From: Humitalea rosea
Lineage (GTDB): Bacteria > Pseudomonadota > Alphaproteobacteria > Acetobacterales > Acetobacteraceae
Length of the DNA stretch: 64,000 nucleotides
Assembly (NCBI RefSeq): GCF_003253705.1
Contig: NZ_QKYU01000014.1
Location: 81,948 to 145,947, forward strand
Reading direction: 5' to 3'
A program made the position numbers and the translations under genes. Shown here piece by piece: positions 48,019-56,224 of the stretch. The notes beneath the pieces were generated by a model. It was not told the origin of the DNA. It ran no database searches and saw only the letters and a list, made by a program, of their open reading frames with translations. Numbering within the stretch: position 1 is the first letter of the stretch; every line of letters starts with the position of its first letter.

Positions 48019-49169
48019 CGCTGATGAACCTGTTCGGCCTGTCCGAGGAACAGCGCATGATGCGTGACAGTGTGATCGCGCTTTGTGAGCGGCATCTGCC
48101 CTGGGACCGCATCCGCAAGATGGATGAGGCGCGGGAATTCCCGCATGAGGCCTATCAGGCCCTGGCCGAGGCCGGCTACCTCGGCCTGTTCTACCCCGAG
48201 GCGCTGGGCGGCATGGGCGGCAGCCACAAGGATCTGACCGTCCTGCTGGAGACCCTCGGCTACTACTACACCGGCATCGCCCAGGCGGTGACGACGACGC
48301 TGATCTATGCCGGGATGCATGTCGTGAAATTCGGCTCGCCGGCATTGCAGCGGGAGATCGTGCCGAAGATCATCGCCGGGAAGATCAAGCTGGCGCTTGC
48401 GATGTCCGAACCCGGCACCGGCTCGGACGTCGCGGGGATCAAGACCAACGCGATCCGCGACGGCGATGACTATGTGCTGAACGGCAACAAGGTGTGGATC
48501 ACCTGCGCCCATGTCGCCGACTACCTCGTCGTGATCGCCAAGACCGATCCCGCCGCCGGCCGCCACCAGGGCATGAGCACCTTGCTCGTGGACGCCAAGG
48601 CGCCCGGCGTGACGATCCGCCCGCTGTCGATGCTCGGCCGCAGGACCACCCATGCCAATGAGGTCTTCTTCGAGAATGTCCGCATCCCCGCCACCAACCT
48701 GATCGGCGGCGAAGGTCAGGCCTGGCGGAACATCATGAAATGCCTCGGTGTCGAACGGCTCGGGCTGGCGGCGATCTCGGCCGGGCATTGCTTCAAGATC
48801 ACAGAATACGCGCGGGATTACGCCAAGGAACGCATCCAGTTCGACCAGCCGATCTCCAGCTTCCAGGTCATCCAGCACAAGCTGGTGAACATGGCGATCA
48901 TGTCGGAGACCGCGCGGCAATCGGTCTATCGCGTGGCCGATCTGCTGGATGGTGGCGAGCTTGCGATCGAGGAGACCTCGATGGCGAAGATCATCTGCAC
49001 GGAGAACAATTTCCGTTGCGCCGACGAGGGTTTGCAGATCCTGGGCGGTGCTGGCTACTCGATGGAATACGACATGCAGATGTTCTTCCGTGACTCGCGC
49101 GTCGGCCCGATCGGCGGCGGCAGCAACGAGATCCAGCGGAACGTGCTGGCCAAGCGCATGGGGCTCTGA
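48015..49169 (+). CDS. Acyl-CoA dehydrogenase
   Basis: 384 residues. Flavoprotein oxidising acyl-CoA to enoyl-CoA: LGLFYPEALGGMGG, LAMSEPGTGSDVAGIKTNA, YVLNGNKVWITCA, and RFADEGLQILGGAGYSMEYDMQMFFRDSRV-like C-terminus. The catalytic base Glu of the MCAD position is Gly here (GGGSNEIQR); E247 in GVERLGLAA fits the alternative site used by isovaleryl-CoA dehydrogenase-like enzymes. This points to a branched or longer acyl substrate. Confidence 0.9.
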   Translation: MTLMNLFGLSEEQRMMRDSVIALCERHLPWDRIRKMDEAREFPHEAYQALAEAGYLGLFYPEALGGMGGSHKDLTVLLETLGYYYTGIAQAVTTTLIYAGMHVVKFGSPALQREIVPKIIAGKIKLALAMSEPGTGSDVAGIKTNAIRDGDDYVLNGNKVWITCAHVADYLVVIAKTDPAAGRHQGMSTLLVDAKAPGVTIRPLSMLGRRTTHANEVFFENVRIPATNLIGGEGQAWRNIMKCLGVERLGLAAISAGHCFKITEYARDYAKERIQFDQPISSFQVIQHKLVNMAIMSETARQSVYRVADLLDGGELAIEETSMAKIICTENNFRCADEGLQILGGAGYSMEYDMQMFFRDSRVGPIGGGSNEIQRNVLAKRMGL

Positions 49170-49172
49170 GGC

Positions 49173-49460
49173 CTATGCCCCCTCCACCGCGATGAAATCC
49201 GCGACGGCGGCATCGCGGCGCAGGGCCCGCGCCTCCATGTATTCCGGGGAATGATAATAGCGCTCGGCCGCCGCCAGCGACTCGAATTCGATCACGACGT
49301 TGCGGCTGCGGCCTTCGCCTTCCAGGGTCCGCACGGGGCCGCCACGCACCAGCACCCGGCCGCCATATTGCGCGATGACGGGCGTGGCCGCGCGAACGTA
49401 GCGCATATAGGCGACCTCGTCGGACACCTCGACCCTGGCGATGATGTAGCCCTTCGGCAT
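49173..49460 (-). CDS. DUF1330 family protein
   Basis: 95 residues. Ferredoxin-like alpha/beta-barrel fold family: MPKGYIIARVEVSDEVAYMRYVRAATPVIAQYGGRVLVRGG and FPSLAAAERYYHSPEYMEARALR-like end. Function unknown; related small dimers occur in catabolic clusters. Start at 49460. It is convergent with the dehydrogenase and 23 bp downstream of the CoA-transferase gene, in the same minus-strand unit. Confidence 0.85.
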   Translation of the reverse strand: MPKGYIIARVEVSDEVAYMRYVRAATPVIAQYGGRVLVRGGPVRTLEGEGRSRNVVIEFESLAAAERYYHSPEYMEARALRRDAAVADFIAVEGA

Positions 49461-49483
49461 CTGCGGTCTCTCCGGTGTTGGCG

Positions 49484-50578
49484 TCAGGGCACGCCCCAAT
49501 CGGCGAGGATGCGTGCCACGTCATCGATCTCGGCGATGCGGGCCTGGCCTGGCGTACGGCTGAACCGCGGTGCCGGCGCCGGCTGCATCACCCCGTCGCG
49601 TTCGAGGAAGTTTCCCCGCGCCGCCATCTGCGGCTGCGCGGGTGCCTCGGACAGCGCCACCACCGGGGTGACGCAGGCATCGGTCTGCGCGAAGACGGCG
49701 GTCCATTCCGCTTGCGTCCTTTGGCCGAACACCGCAGCCAGCGCCGCCCGGATCGCCGGCCAGCCAGCACGGTCCTGACGCGGCGGCAGCGCCTCCGCCT
49801 TCAGGCCAAGGCCGGCCAACAGGGCCTGCCAGAACGGCTCCTCAAGCGCGCCGACCGCCATATGGCGGCCATCGGCGGTGGCATAGGTCGTGTACCAGGG
49901 CGCGCCGCCGTCCAGCAGGTTGTCGCCGCGCCGTTCGTTCCAGCCGCCGCGGGCGCGCAGGCCCCAGACCACCGACATCAGGGTCGAGGCACCATCGATC
50001 ATGGCGGCATCGACCACCTGGCCCTTGCCGCTGCCGCGCGCCTCGATCAGCGCGCAGAGCACGCCGAAGGCCAGGAACAGCGCGCCGCCGCCGTAGTCCC
50101 CCAGCAGGTTCAGCGGCGGCACCGGCGCGCCATCGGCGGGGCCGATCGCATGCAGCGCACCGGTCAGCGCGATGTAGTTGATGTCATGCCCCGCGGTCGG
50201 GGCCAGCGGCCCGTCCTGGCCCCAGCCGGTCATGCGGCCATAGACCAGCGCCGGATTGGCCGCCTGGCACGGCCCGGGGCCGAGGCCGAGGCGTTCCATC
50301 ACGCCCGGCCGGTTGCCCTCCAGCAGGATCTGCGCGCCCGACACCAGCGCCAGCGCGGAGGCCCGGTCCGCCTCGTGCTTGAGGTCGAGCGTGACCACGC
50401 GACGCCCGCGCAAGGTGATGTCGCGGGTCAGGTCGCGCGGCGCTCCTGGCCGCGCGATATGGACGACCTCCGCCCCCATATCCGCCAGCAGCATGGCGCA
50501 GAAGGGCACCGGGCCGATCGCCCCGAATTCGACGACCCTGACGCCGGCCAAGGCGCCGGCGCTGCTCACCCCTGCCAT
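49484..50578 (-). CDS. Class III (CaiB/BaiF) CoA-transferase
   Basis: 364 residues. LAGVRVVEFGAIGPVPFCAMLLADMGAEVVHIARPG, RGRRVVTLDLKH, NPALVYGRMTGWGQDGPLAPTAGHDINYIALTGALHAIG (with D of GHDINY at the catalytic Asp position), and DAAMIDGASTL. Either a CoA-transferase or alpha-methylacyl-CoA racemase; the latter share the fold and DxNY segment. Overlaps the nitroreductase stop by 13 bp. Confidence 0.9.
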   Translation of the reverse strand: MAGVSSAGALAGVRVVEFGAIGPVPFCAMLLADMGAEVVHIARPGAPRDLTRDITLRGRRVVTLDLKHEADRASALALVSGAQILLEGNRPGVMERLGLGPGPCQAANPALVYGRMTGWGQDGPLAPTAGHDINYIALTGALHAIGPADGAPVPPLNLLGDYGGGALFLAFGVLCALIEARGSGKGQVVDAAMIDGASTLMSVVWGLRARGGWNERRGDNLLDGGAPWYTTYATADGRHMAVGALEEPFWQALLAGLGLKAEALPPRQDRAGWPAIRAALAAVFGQRTQAEWTAVFAQTDACVTPVVALSEAPAQPQMAARGNFLERDGVMQPAPAPRFSRTPGQARIAEIDDVARILADWGVP

Positions 50579-51246
50579 GCCAGCACCTCCTCCAGTGGAG
50601 CCCGGCTGGTGCGGAAGCGATTGGCCGGATGCGCCGTGTCCTCATAGCCGAAGGAGATGCCGCAGACGATGCTACGATCCTCGGGAATGCCGAAATGCCC
50701 GTGCAGGAAAGGCGAGAAGGCGGTCAGCGCCGCCTGGGCGATGCTGGCGACGCCAAGCGCCTGGGCCGCCAGCATGAAGCAGGTGACGAAGGCGCCGCAA
50801 TCCACCGCACCATAGGCCCCGAGCGCCGCATCGCTGGAAACGATCGCGACGTGCGGCGCCCCGAATAGCCGGAAATTCTCCCGCGCCTGGCGGGCGGAGG
50901 CCTCGCGGTCGCCATGCGCCACGCCGACCGCGTCATAAAGCTGGTAGCCGCAGGTCCGGCGCCGTTCCTGGTAGATGCCGCGATAGGCGGCGGGAAAGGC
51001 GATATCCGGCGCGGACCCGGTGTCGTGCATATGCGCGCGCAGCGCCGTCCGGAACTGCTCGGTCGCTGCTCCGCGGGTGATGGTCACCCGCCAGGGTTGT
51101 GCGTTGCACCAGGAGGGCGCGCGCTGGGCCATGCCAAGGATGCGCTCGATCACCGCATCATCGAGCGGATCGGGCAGGAAGCCGCGGCAGCTGTGGCGCT
51201 CGCGCAGCACGTGCTCCAGCGCAGTGACATCCGCCGTGGCGGTCAT
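50566..51246 (-). CDS. Nitroreductase family protein (paralog of the one at 63159)
   Basis: 226 residues. FMN nitroreductase fold: RERHSCRGFLPDPLDDAVIERILGMAQRAPSWCNAQPWRVTITRG, GAVDCGAFVTCFMLAAQALGVASIAQAAL, and GISFGYEDTAHPANRFRTSRAPLEEVL. It is clearly similar to the protein encoded at 63159-63857 across its whole length. Possibly reduces enoates, nitro groups or quinones. Start at 51246. In the minus arm between Bug receptor and CoA-transferase. Confidence 0.9.
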   Translation of the reverse strand: MTATADVTALEHVLRERHSCRGFLPDPLDDAVIERILGMAQRAPSWCNAQPWRVTITRGAATEQFRTALRAHMHDTGSAPDIAFPAAYRGIYQERRRTCGYQLYDAVGVAHGDREASARQARENFRLFGAPHVAIVSSDAALGAYGAVDCGAFVTCFMLAAQALGVASIAQAALTAFSPFLHGHFGIPEDRSIVCGISFGYEDTAHPANRFRTSRAPLEEVLAWQG

Positions 51247-51271
51247 CAAGTCCGCTCCCCCCGCCCCGCCG

Positions 51272-52243
51272 TCATTCCGGCTTGATGTCCGCTCGCGCCA
51301 GAACGCCGCGCCACAATTCCGCATCGGCGTTCAGCCGCGCCGCGAAGGCCTCGGGCGTGCTGGCAGCCGGCTGCATCCCGGCCCCGCGTAGCGGCGCCTG
51401 GACCGCCGGCATCGCCAGCGCGTCGCGAACGGCGTCATTGAGCTTCGCGACGATCTCCGCCGGCGTATGGGCGGGCGCGAGCAGGCCGAACCAGACCTCG
51501 GCCGAATAGCCCGGCAGGACCGAGGCAATGGGCGGCGTGTTGGGCACCAGACTGGAAGGCTCGGCCGAGCTGACGCCGAGGCGCCGCAGCTTACCGGCCT
51601 CGATATGCTCGTTCATCGCCTGGGAGTAGCTGGTGAGGGTGAACTGCACCTCACCCGAGAGCACCGCCAGCGTCATCGGCGCCTGCCCGCGATAGGGCAC
51701 ATGCACCGCCTGGAGCCCCGCCATCTGCGCCATCAGCAAGGTGGCCACGTGGCCGAAGGAACCGACACCGGCGGTACCGTAGTTCACGCGGTCCGGCCGC
51801 GCGCGGACATAGTCGAAGAATTCCCGCAGGTTCGTGACCGGGACTGCAATGTTGGTGACCAGCACCAGCGGCGTGCTGGTGAGCAGGGAGATCGGCGCCA
51901 GCGCGCCCGTGGCCTCATAGCCGATGTTGGCGCGGATCAGCGGCAGGATGGTGGTGGGGCCGTTGTTGCTGATCAGCAGCGAATAGCCGTCGGCCGGCGA
52001 TTGCAGCACCTCGCGCTGACCGGTGGCGCCGGCACCGCCGCCGCGGTTCTCGATGATGATGGGCTGCCCCAGGGACAGGCGCAGCGGTTCCTGCAGGGCG
52101 CGGGCGATGATGTCGGTGGTGCCGCCCGCCGGGTAGGGAACCACGAGCCGGATGGGCCGGTTGGGATAGTCCTGCGCCATGGCCGTTCCGCACCCAAGGC
52201 TCGCGACGACGGCCAGGCCGGCGATCATTCTCCGCATCCGCAT
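51272..52243 (-). CDS. Second Bug/TctC-family periplasmic receptor
   Basis: 323 residues. Signal peptide (MRMRRMIAGLAVVASLGCGTAMAQ), then DYPNRPIRLVVPYPAGGTTDIIARALQEPLRLSLGQPIIIENRGGGAGATG, the Bug hallmark. Start at 52243 with GGAGG 8 nt upstream. Probably the receptor for the acid degraded in this cluster; no membrane partner nearby. The operator-like palindrome is in the divergent region shared with the regulator gene. Confidence 0.95.
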   Translation of the reverse strand: MRMRRMIAGLAVVASLGCGTAMAQDYPNRPIRLVVPYPAGGTTDIIARALQEPLRLSLGQPIIIENRGGGAGATGQREVLQSPADGYSLLISNNGPTTILPLIRANIGYEATGALAPISLLTSTPLVLVTNIAVPVTNLREFFDYVRARPDRVNYGTAGVGSFGHVATLLMAQMAGLQAVHVPYRGQAPMTLAVLSGEVQFTLTSYSQAMNEHIEAGKLRRLGVSSAEPSSLVPNTPPIASVLPGYSAEVWFGLLAPAHTPAEIVAKLNDAVRDALAMPAVQAPLRGAGMQPAASTPEAFAARLNADAELWRGVLARADIKPE

Positions 52244-52319
52244 GTCTTTTTCCTCCCGTGACGATCGCTGCCAGCCGGCACATTGATCCGCCCCGCATCG
52301 TTCCCGAATTTCTAATGCC

Positions 52320-52334
52320 AATGGACCGTCCATT
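52320..52334. promoter_or_regulatory. Palindromic operator candidate, Bug receptor / gntR divergent region
   Basis: AATGGACCGTCCATT, perfect 15-bp palindrome with the same arms as the site at 45330. Confidence 0.75.
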
Positions 52335-52382
52335 CAAGTGCCGGGCGCGCCGCAGCGGTCGACCATGCGGCATGGTTCGGGT

Positions 52383-52395
52383 ATGGACGGTCCAT
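52383..52395. promoter_or_regulatory. Second operator candidate upstream of gntR
   Basis: ATGGACGGTCCAT, perfect 13-bp palindrome, 35 bp before the gntR start, spaced 63 bp from the site at 52320 (centre to centre 62 bp, about six helical turns). Suggests autoregulation. Confidence 0.7.
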
Positions 52396-52429
52396 TCGAA
52401 GGCAGTTCTGGCGTGGAAATCGAAGTGGA

Positions 52430-53284
52430 ATGAAGAAGCCTGCGACCAGCCGTACAGCGAAGCCGAGCGTCGCCCCGCCCCCCGGTTCGAAGACAGCGGC
52501 GACCAAGCCTGCGCCAAAGCCCGCGCGGCCGGCTGGGATCGCGCCGCGCGACAGCATCGCCTTCAGCCCGATCAAGACGCGCCGCATCTCCGAGGAAATC
52601 GGCGCCCGCATCCGCCAGCAGATCGCGGCCGGCGAGTTGCAGCCCGGCGATCGGCTGCCGACCGAGCGCGAACTGGCCGAACTTTTCGCCGTCAGCCGGA
52701 TGGCCGTGCGCGAGGGGATGCGCAACCTCGAGGTCGCGGGGCTGATCTCGCTGCACAAGGGCCGTCATGGCGGCGCCTTCGTCAGCGACGGCAGCCACAA
52801 GCTGGTGACGCAATCCTTGCGCGACATGCTCGATCTTGGCCGCGCCTCGCTGCCGATGCTGATGGAGGCGCGACGCCACATCATGGATATCGTCGTGCGC
52901 CTGGCCTGCGAGCGCGCGACGCCGGCGAGCCTGGCGGCGCTTGAGAAGAACACCGACGAGACCGAGGCTCTGACCAAGGCCGGGCGCTTCGAGGAACGGA
53001 CCTATACCGCCATCGAATTCAACCGGGTGTTGGCGGAAGCAACCCGCAACCAGATCCTCTGCGCGATCGTCGAGGCGCTGAGCGAGGTGCTGCGCCATTT
53101 CGTCTCGGTGGCGGGGGTACGGCCGCATGACCCCGTGGTCGCCATGCGCCGCGCCCTGACCCAGCAGATCCGTGCGCGCGACGCCGATGCAGCGGTCGCG
53201 ATCATGATGAATTACCTGGATGGGCTGGAAACCTACCTCCAGGCGCATGGCGAGGCCTCCGGCGGGTCGCAACCCGGGGCCTGA
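52430..53284 (+). CDS. FadR-type GntR-family regulator (FCD domain)
   Basis: 284 residues. A basic, Pro/Lys-rich N-terminal tail (about 45 residues), a GntR winged helix (about 50-113, ISEEIGARIRQQIAAGELQPGDRLPTERELAELFAVSRMAVREGMRNLEVAGLI), then an all-helical FCD domain binding acids or acyl-CoA. Likely the local repressor that recognises the ATGGAC-S-GTCCAT palindromes. The tail is unusual and may help DNA binding. Divergent from Bug receptor gene. Confidence 0.93.
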   Translation: MKKPATSRTAKPSVAPPPGSKTAATKPAPKPARPAGIAPRDSIAFSPIKTRRISEEIGARIRQQIAAGELQPGDRLPTERELAELFAVSRMAVREGMRNLEVAGLISLHKGRHGGAFVSDGSHKLVTQSLRDMLDLGRASLPMLMEARRHIMDIVVRLACERATPASLAALEKNTDETEALTKAGRFEERTYTAIEFNRVLAEATRNQILCAIVEALSEVLRHFVSVAGVRPHDPVVAMRRALTQQIRARDADAAVAIMMNYLDGLETYLQAHGEASGGSQPGA

Positions 53285-53413
53285 CGCGCAGGGGGGCCAT
53301 ATTCCCCGATCGGCGGGATTGTGGCTTTCTGCACGGCGGCTCACGCCAACTCCGCCGGTCCCGCGATGCATTGGCAGGATCCGACCTCAGCCCTACGCAC
53401 GGATGGCTTGCCC

Positions 53414-54466
53414 ATGCAGATTGCCTTGTTCAACCTGATGGCCATGCACCACCCCGACCAAACACCGGCCGAGGTGCTGGCGACCACCGTCGAGCACGTG
53501 CGCCTCGCCGAACGCCTCGGCTTCGATGCAGCCTGGTTCGCCGAGCACCATTTCAGCAATGCCTCGGTCTGCCCCTCGCCGCTGCTGATGGTCGCCCATT
53601 GCGCGGCGGTGACGCAGCGCATCGCGCTTGGCCCCGCGGTGATCGTGCTGCCGTTGAACAATCCGCTGCGCATCGTCCAGGAATTGGGGATGCTCGATGC
53701 GCTGACCGGCGGGCGGCTGCTGCTCGGCCTCGGCACCGGGCACCAGCCGCATGAGTTCCGCACCTATGGCGTGGACATCGGCAACCGCAGCGCCCTGCTG
53801 CAGGAGGGCTGGGACATCCTGCAGCAGGGCCTGACCACCGGCCGCGTGGCGCATGACGGCCGCTACATCACGGTGCCGGCCGCACCCTTGGCGGCAACCC
53901 CGGGCCGCATGCCGCCGCTGTTCCTGGCCGGCGGCGATGCCGGTCTGCTGGAGCGCGCGGCACGGTCCGGGGCGACGCCGCTGGTCGGCCAGGGTTTTCG
54001 GACCGCGCAGATGACGTTGAAGTCGCTGGACCCGATCCGCAGCGCCTATGCCGCCGCGGGCATCCCGATGGAACGGATGCCGCTTGGCCTGCAGCGCTAC
54101 ATCTTCGTCACCGATGACGCGGAGGAGGCGCGGGAAGCAGCGCGCGGCCTGCTCCGCATGGGCCGCATCCTGCAAGGGCTGCGCCTGCCCGATCCGCCGC
54201 GCGATGGCGTGCATCTGCGCGACATCCCGCTCGACAACGAACCCAGCGAGGCCTGGTTGCTGGAGAACTGCCCGATCGGCCGCATCGAGCACGTCACGCA
54301 GGTGCTGGCCGAGGATCTGCGCCTGCTTCGGCCGACGCATATGAGCATCTACACCAGCTTCACCACCCTGCCGCGCCCCGCGGTGCTGCGGGCCCTGGAA
54401 CGGCTCGGCACCGAGGTGCTGCCCTTCCTGCGGCGGGAGGCGATGCCGCTGCGCCTGGCGGTGTGA
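53414..54466 (+). CDS. Luciferase-like (LLM) flavin oxidoreductase, second
   Basis: 350 residues. MQIALFNLMAMHHPDQTPAEVLATTVEHVRLAERLGFDAAWFAEHHFSNASVCPSPLLMVAHCAAVTQRIALGPAVIVLPLNNPLRIVQELGMLDALTGGR is the LLM core. Start at 53414; upstream in-frame sequence is not conserved. Follows the regulator gene, 129 bp downstream, so perhaps a member of the same regulon. Substrate unknown; distinct from the enzyme at 30474. Confidence 0.88.
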   Translation: MQIALFNLMAMHHPDQTPAEVLATTVEHVRLAERLGFDAAWFAEHHFSNASVCPSPLLMVAHCAAVTQRIALGPAVIVLPLNNPLRIVQELGMLDALTGGRLLLGLGTGHQPHEFRTYGVDIGNRSALLQEGWDILQQGLTTGRVAHDGRYITVPAAPLAATPGRMPPLFLAGGDAGLLERAARSGATPLVGQGFRTAQMTLKSLDPIRSAYAAAGIPMERMPLGLQRYIFVTDDAEEAREAARGLLRMGRILQGLRLPDPPRDGVHLRDIPLDNEPSEAWLLENCPIGRIEHVTQVLAEDLRLLRPTHMSIYTSFTTLPRPAVLRALERLGTEVLPFLRREAMPLRLAV

Positions 54467-54476
54467 GCCGCCGCGC

Positions 54477-55244
54477 TCACGCCTCGCTGGCGGCATCGCC
54501 GGCATCGGCGAAGGCCATCCAGCCGCCATCCACGCAGAGGATCGCACCGGTCACGTAGCTTGCGGCCGGCGAGCACAGGAACAGGATGACCGCGGCAATC
54601 TCCTCCGGCCGGCCCAGCCGGCCCATGGGAATCCGCCGCCGCAGCTTGGCAGCATCGATCGACCCGTCGGCGGCGAGTTTCTGGACGAGTGCGGTCTCCA
54701 CATAGCCGGGGGCCACGGCATTGACGCGGATACCGGCCGCGGCCCATTCGCAGGCCAGCGACCGGGTCATCGCAGCGATTCCGGCCTTGGCCGCGCCATA
54801 GGCGTTGCGCCGCGGGAGCCCGCCGAGCCCCGCGATCGAGCTAATGTTCACCATGGCGCCGCCCTGCGCGGCCATCAACTTGCGGGCCTCCCGCGAGACC
54901 AGGAAGGTGCCGGACAGATGCGTGTGCAGGACACGTTCGAATTCATCCAGCCGCTGGTCGGTGGTCGGCAGATGCGGGCTGCCGATGCCGGCATTGTTGA
55001 CCACCGCATCCAGCCTGCCGCAGTCCCGTCGGACCTGTTCGAGCATGGCCACGACATCGGCCTCGACGGTGACGTTGCAGCCGACGCCGATGTGCTCCGG
55101 CCCGAGGTCCCGGGCCCGTGCCGCGGCGGCCTCGGCGCGCAGGTCGGCCAGCACCACGCGATAGCCGGCATCGGCGAAGGCGCGGGCGGTGGCCCAGCCG
55201 ATGCCGTCCGCGGCACCGGTGACGAGGGCGACGGGGGCGGTCAC
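54477..55244 (-). CDS. SDR-family oxidoreductase
   Basis: 255 residues. Classical SDR: TGAADGIG cofactor motif (10-17), NNAG, ISSIAGLGG with catalytic Ser, Y-x3-K in YGAAK, and the C-terminal GAILCVDGGWMAF. NAD(P)-dependent alcohol/ketone reaction, substrate unknown. Divergent from the iclR gene, sharing a 134-bp promoter region. Confidence 0.9.
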   Translation of the reverse strand: MTAPVALVTGAADGIGWATARAFADAGYRVVLADLRAEAAAARARDLGPEHIGVGCNVTVEADVVAMLEQVRRDCGRLDAVVNNAGIGSPHLPTTDQRLDEFERVLHTHLSGTFLVSREARKLMAAQGGAMVNISSIAGLGGLPRRNAYGAAKAGIAAMTRSLACEWAAAGIRVNAVAPGYVETALVQKLAADGSIDAAKLRRRIPMGRLGRPEEIAAVILFLCSPAASYVTGAILCVDGGWMAFADAGDAASEA

Positions 55245-55378
55245 GTCGCGGCTCCGGGCTGGCGGGCGATACGCATGGCGTTCTCCTGGATCGGGTGGGG
55301 AGGCTTGCGGCTGGCCTGCCGGTGGCGCGGGCTGCTACAATTGGCGCGCCTGCGGACTAGCGCATTTGGATTGGGGTG

Positions 55379-56224
55379 ATGGACGAAACGACGCCGATGC
55401 GGGGCCCGATGCCGGACAATGTCATGGCGCCCACGCGCCAGCCAGGCATGTCCGACAGCAGCCTGGAGCGCATGCTCGGCCTGCTCGACCTGTTCACCGA
55501 GGACCGGCCGAGCTGGTCGGTCGAGGAGATCTGCGACCATCTCTCGATGTCCCAGGCCACCGGCTACCGCTACCTCAAGCTGCTGTCCCGCACCGGGCTG
55601 CTGGCGCCGGCCGAGGGCAGTGCCTTCATCCTGGGGCCGCGCATCGTCCAGCTCGACCGGCTGATGCGCCGCACCGATCCGCTGTTGCGCCACGGCGTGC
55701 CGGTGATCGAACGGGCGCGCCCCGAACTGCACGGCATGTTCCTGCTCTCTCGCCACTACGGCGACCATGTGCTCTGCGTGCACCAGGACATGACCGATCC
55801 GACCTTGCGGACCAGCATGGAGCGCGGCCGCCCCATGGAGCTGTTCCAGGGCGCCGCGCCACGCGTCGTGCTGGCCTTCCTGCCGACCTACCAGCTGCGC
55901 AACCTGATGCTGCGCCACCCGGACCGCATCCGCGCCGCCGGCCTCGGTGCGAGCTGGGAGGAGTTCCGCGCCCGGCTCAAGGCGGTGCGCAAGGAGGGCA
56001 CGCGTATCGCGATCGGCGAGGTCGATGCCGGCATGGTCGGCGTCGCGGCGCCGATCTTCCGGGCGCCGGGGGCGGTGGTTGGGGCCATCTCCCTGGCGCA
56101 GAGCGAGGAGCGCTTCCGCACCGAGGACCCCGCGCGGCTGCGTGCGCTGGCGCTGCGCATCGCCGATGAGATCTCGGCCGGCTTCACCGGCGGCGGCCAT
56201 CAGCCGAACGGCAGGCCGACGTAG
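55379..56224 (+). CDS. IclR-family transcriptional regulator
   Basis: 281 residues. N-terminal winged helix (about 28-85, SLERMLGLLDLFTEDRPSWSVEEICDHLSMSQATGYRYLKLLSRTGLL) and effector domain (about 95-270). It is adjacent to pobA and pca genes, which are IclR-regulated in other bacteria (PobR, PcaU/PcaR), so it is a candidate controller of this module and of the CATATTGTGC elements. Start ATG 55379; an in-frame GTG lies 3 bp upstream. The 3' end overlaps convergent pobA by 25 bp. Confidence 0.92.
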   Translation: MDETTPMRGPMPDNVMAPTRQPGMSDSSLERMLGLLDLFTEDRPSWSVEEICDHLSMSQATGYRYLKLLSRTGLLAPAEGSAFILGPRIVQLDRLMRRTDPLLRHGVPVIERARPELHGMFLLSRHYGDHVLCVHQDMTDPTLRTSMERGRPMELFQGAAPRVVLAFLPTYQLRNLMLRHPDRIRAAGLGASWEEFRARLKAVRKEGTRIAIGEVDAGMVGVAAPIFRAPGAVVGAISLAQSEERFRTEDPARLRALALRIADEISAGFTGGGHQPNGRPT

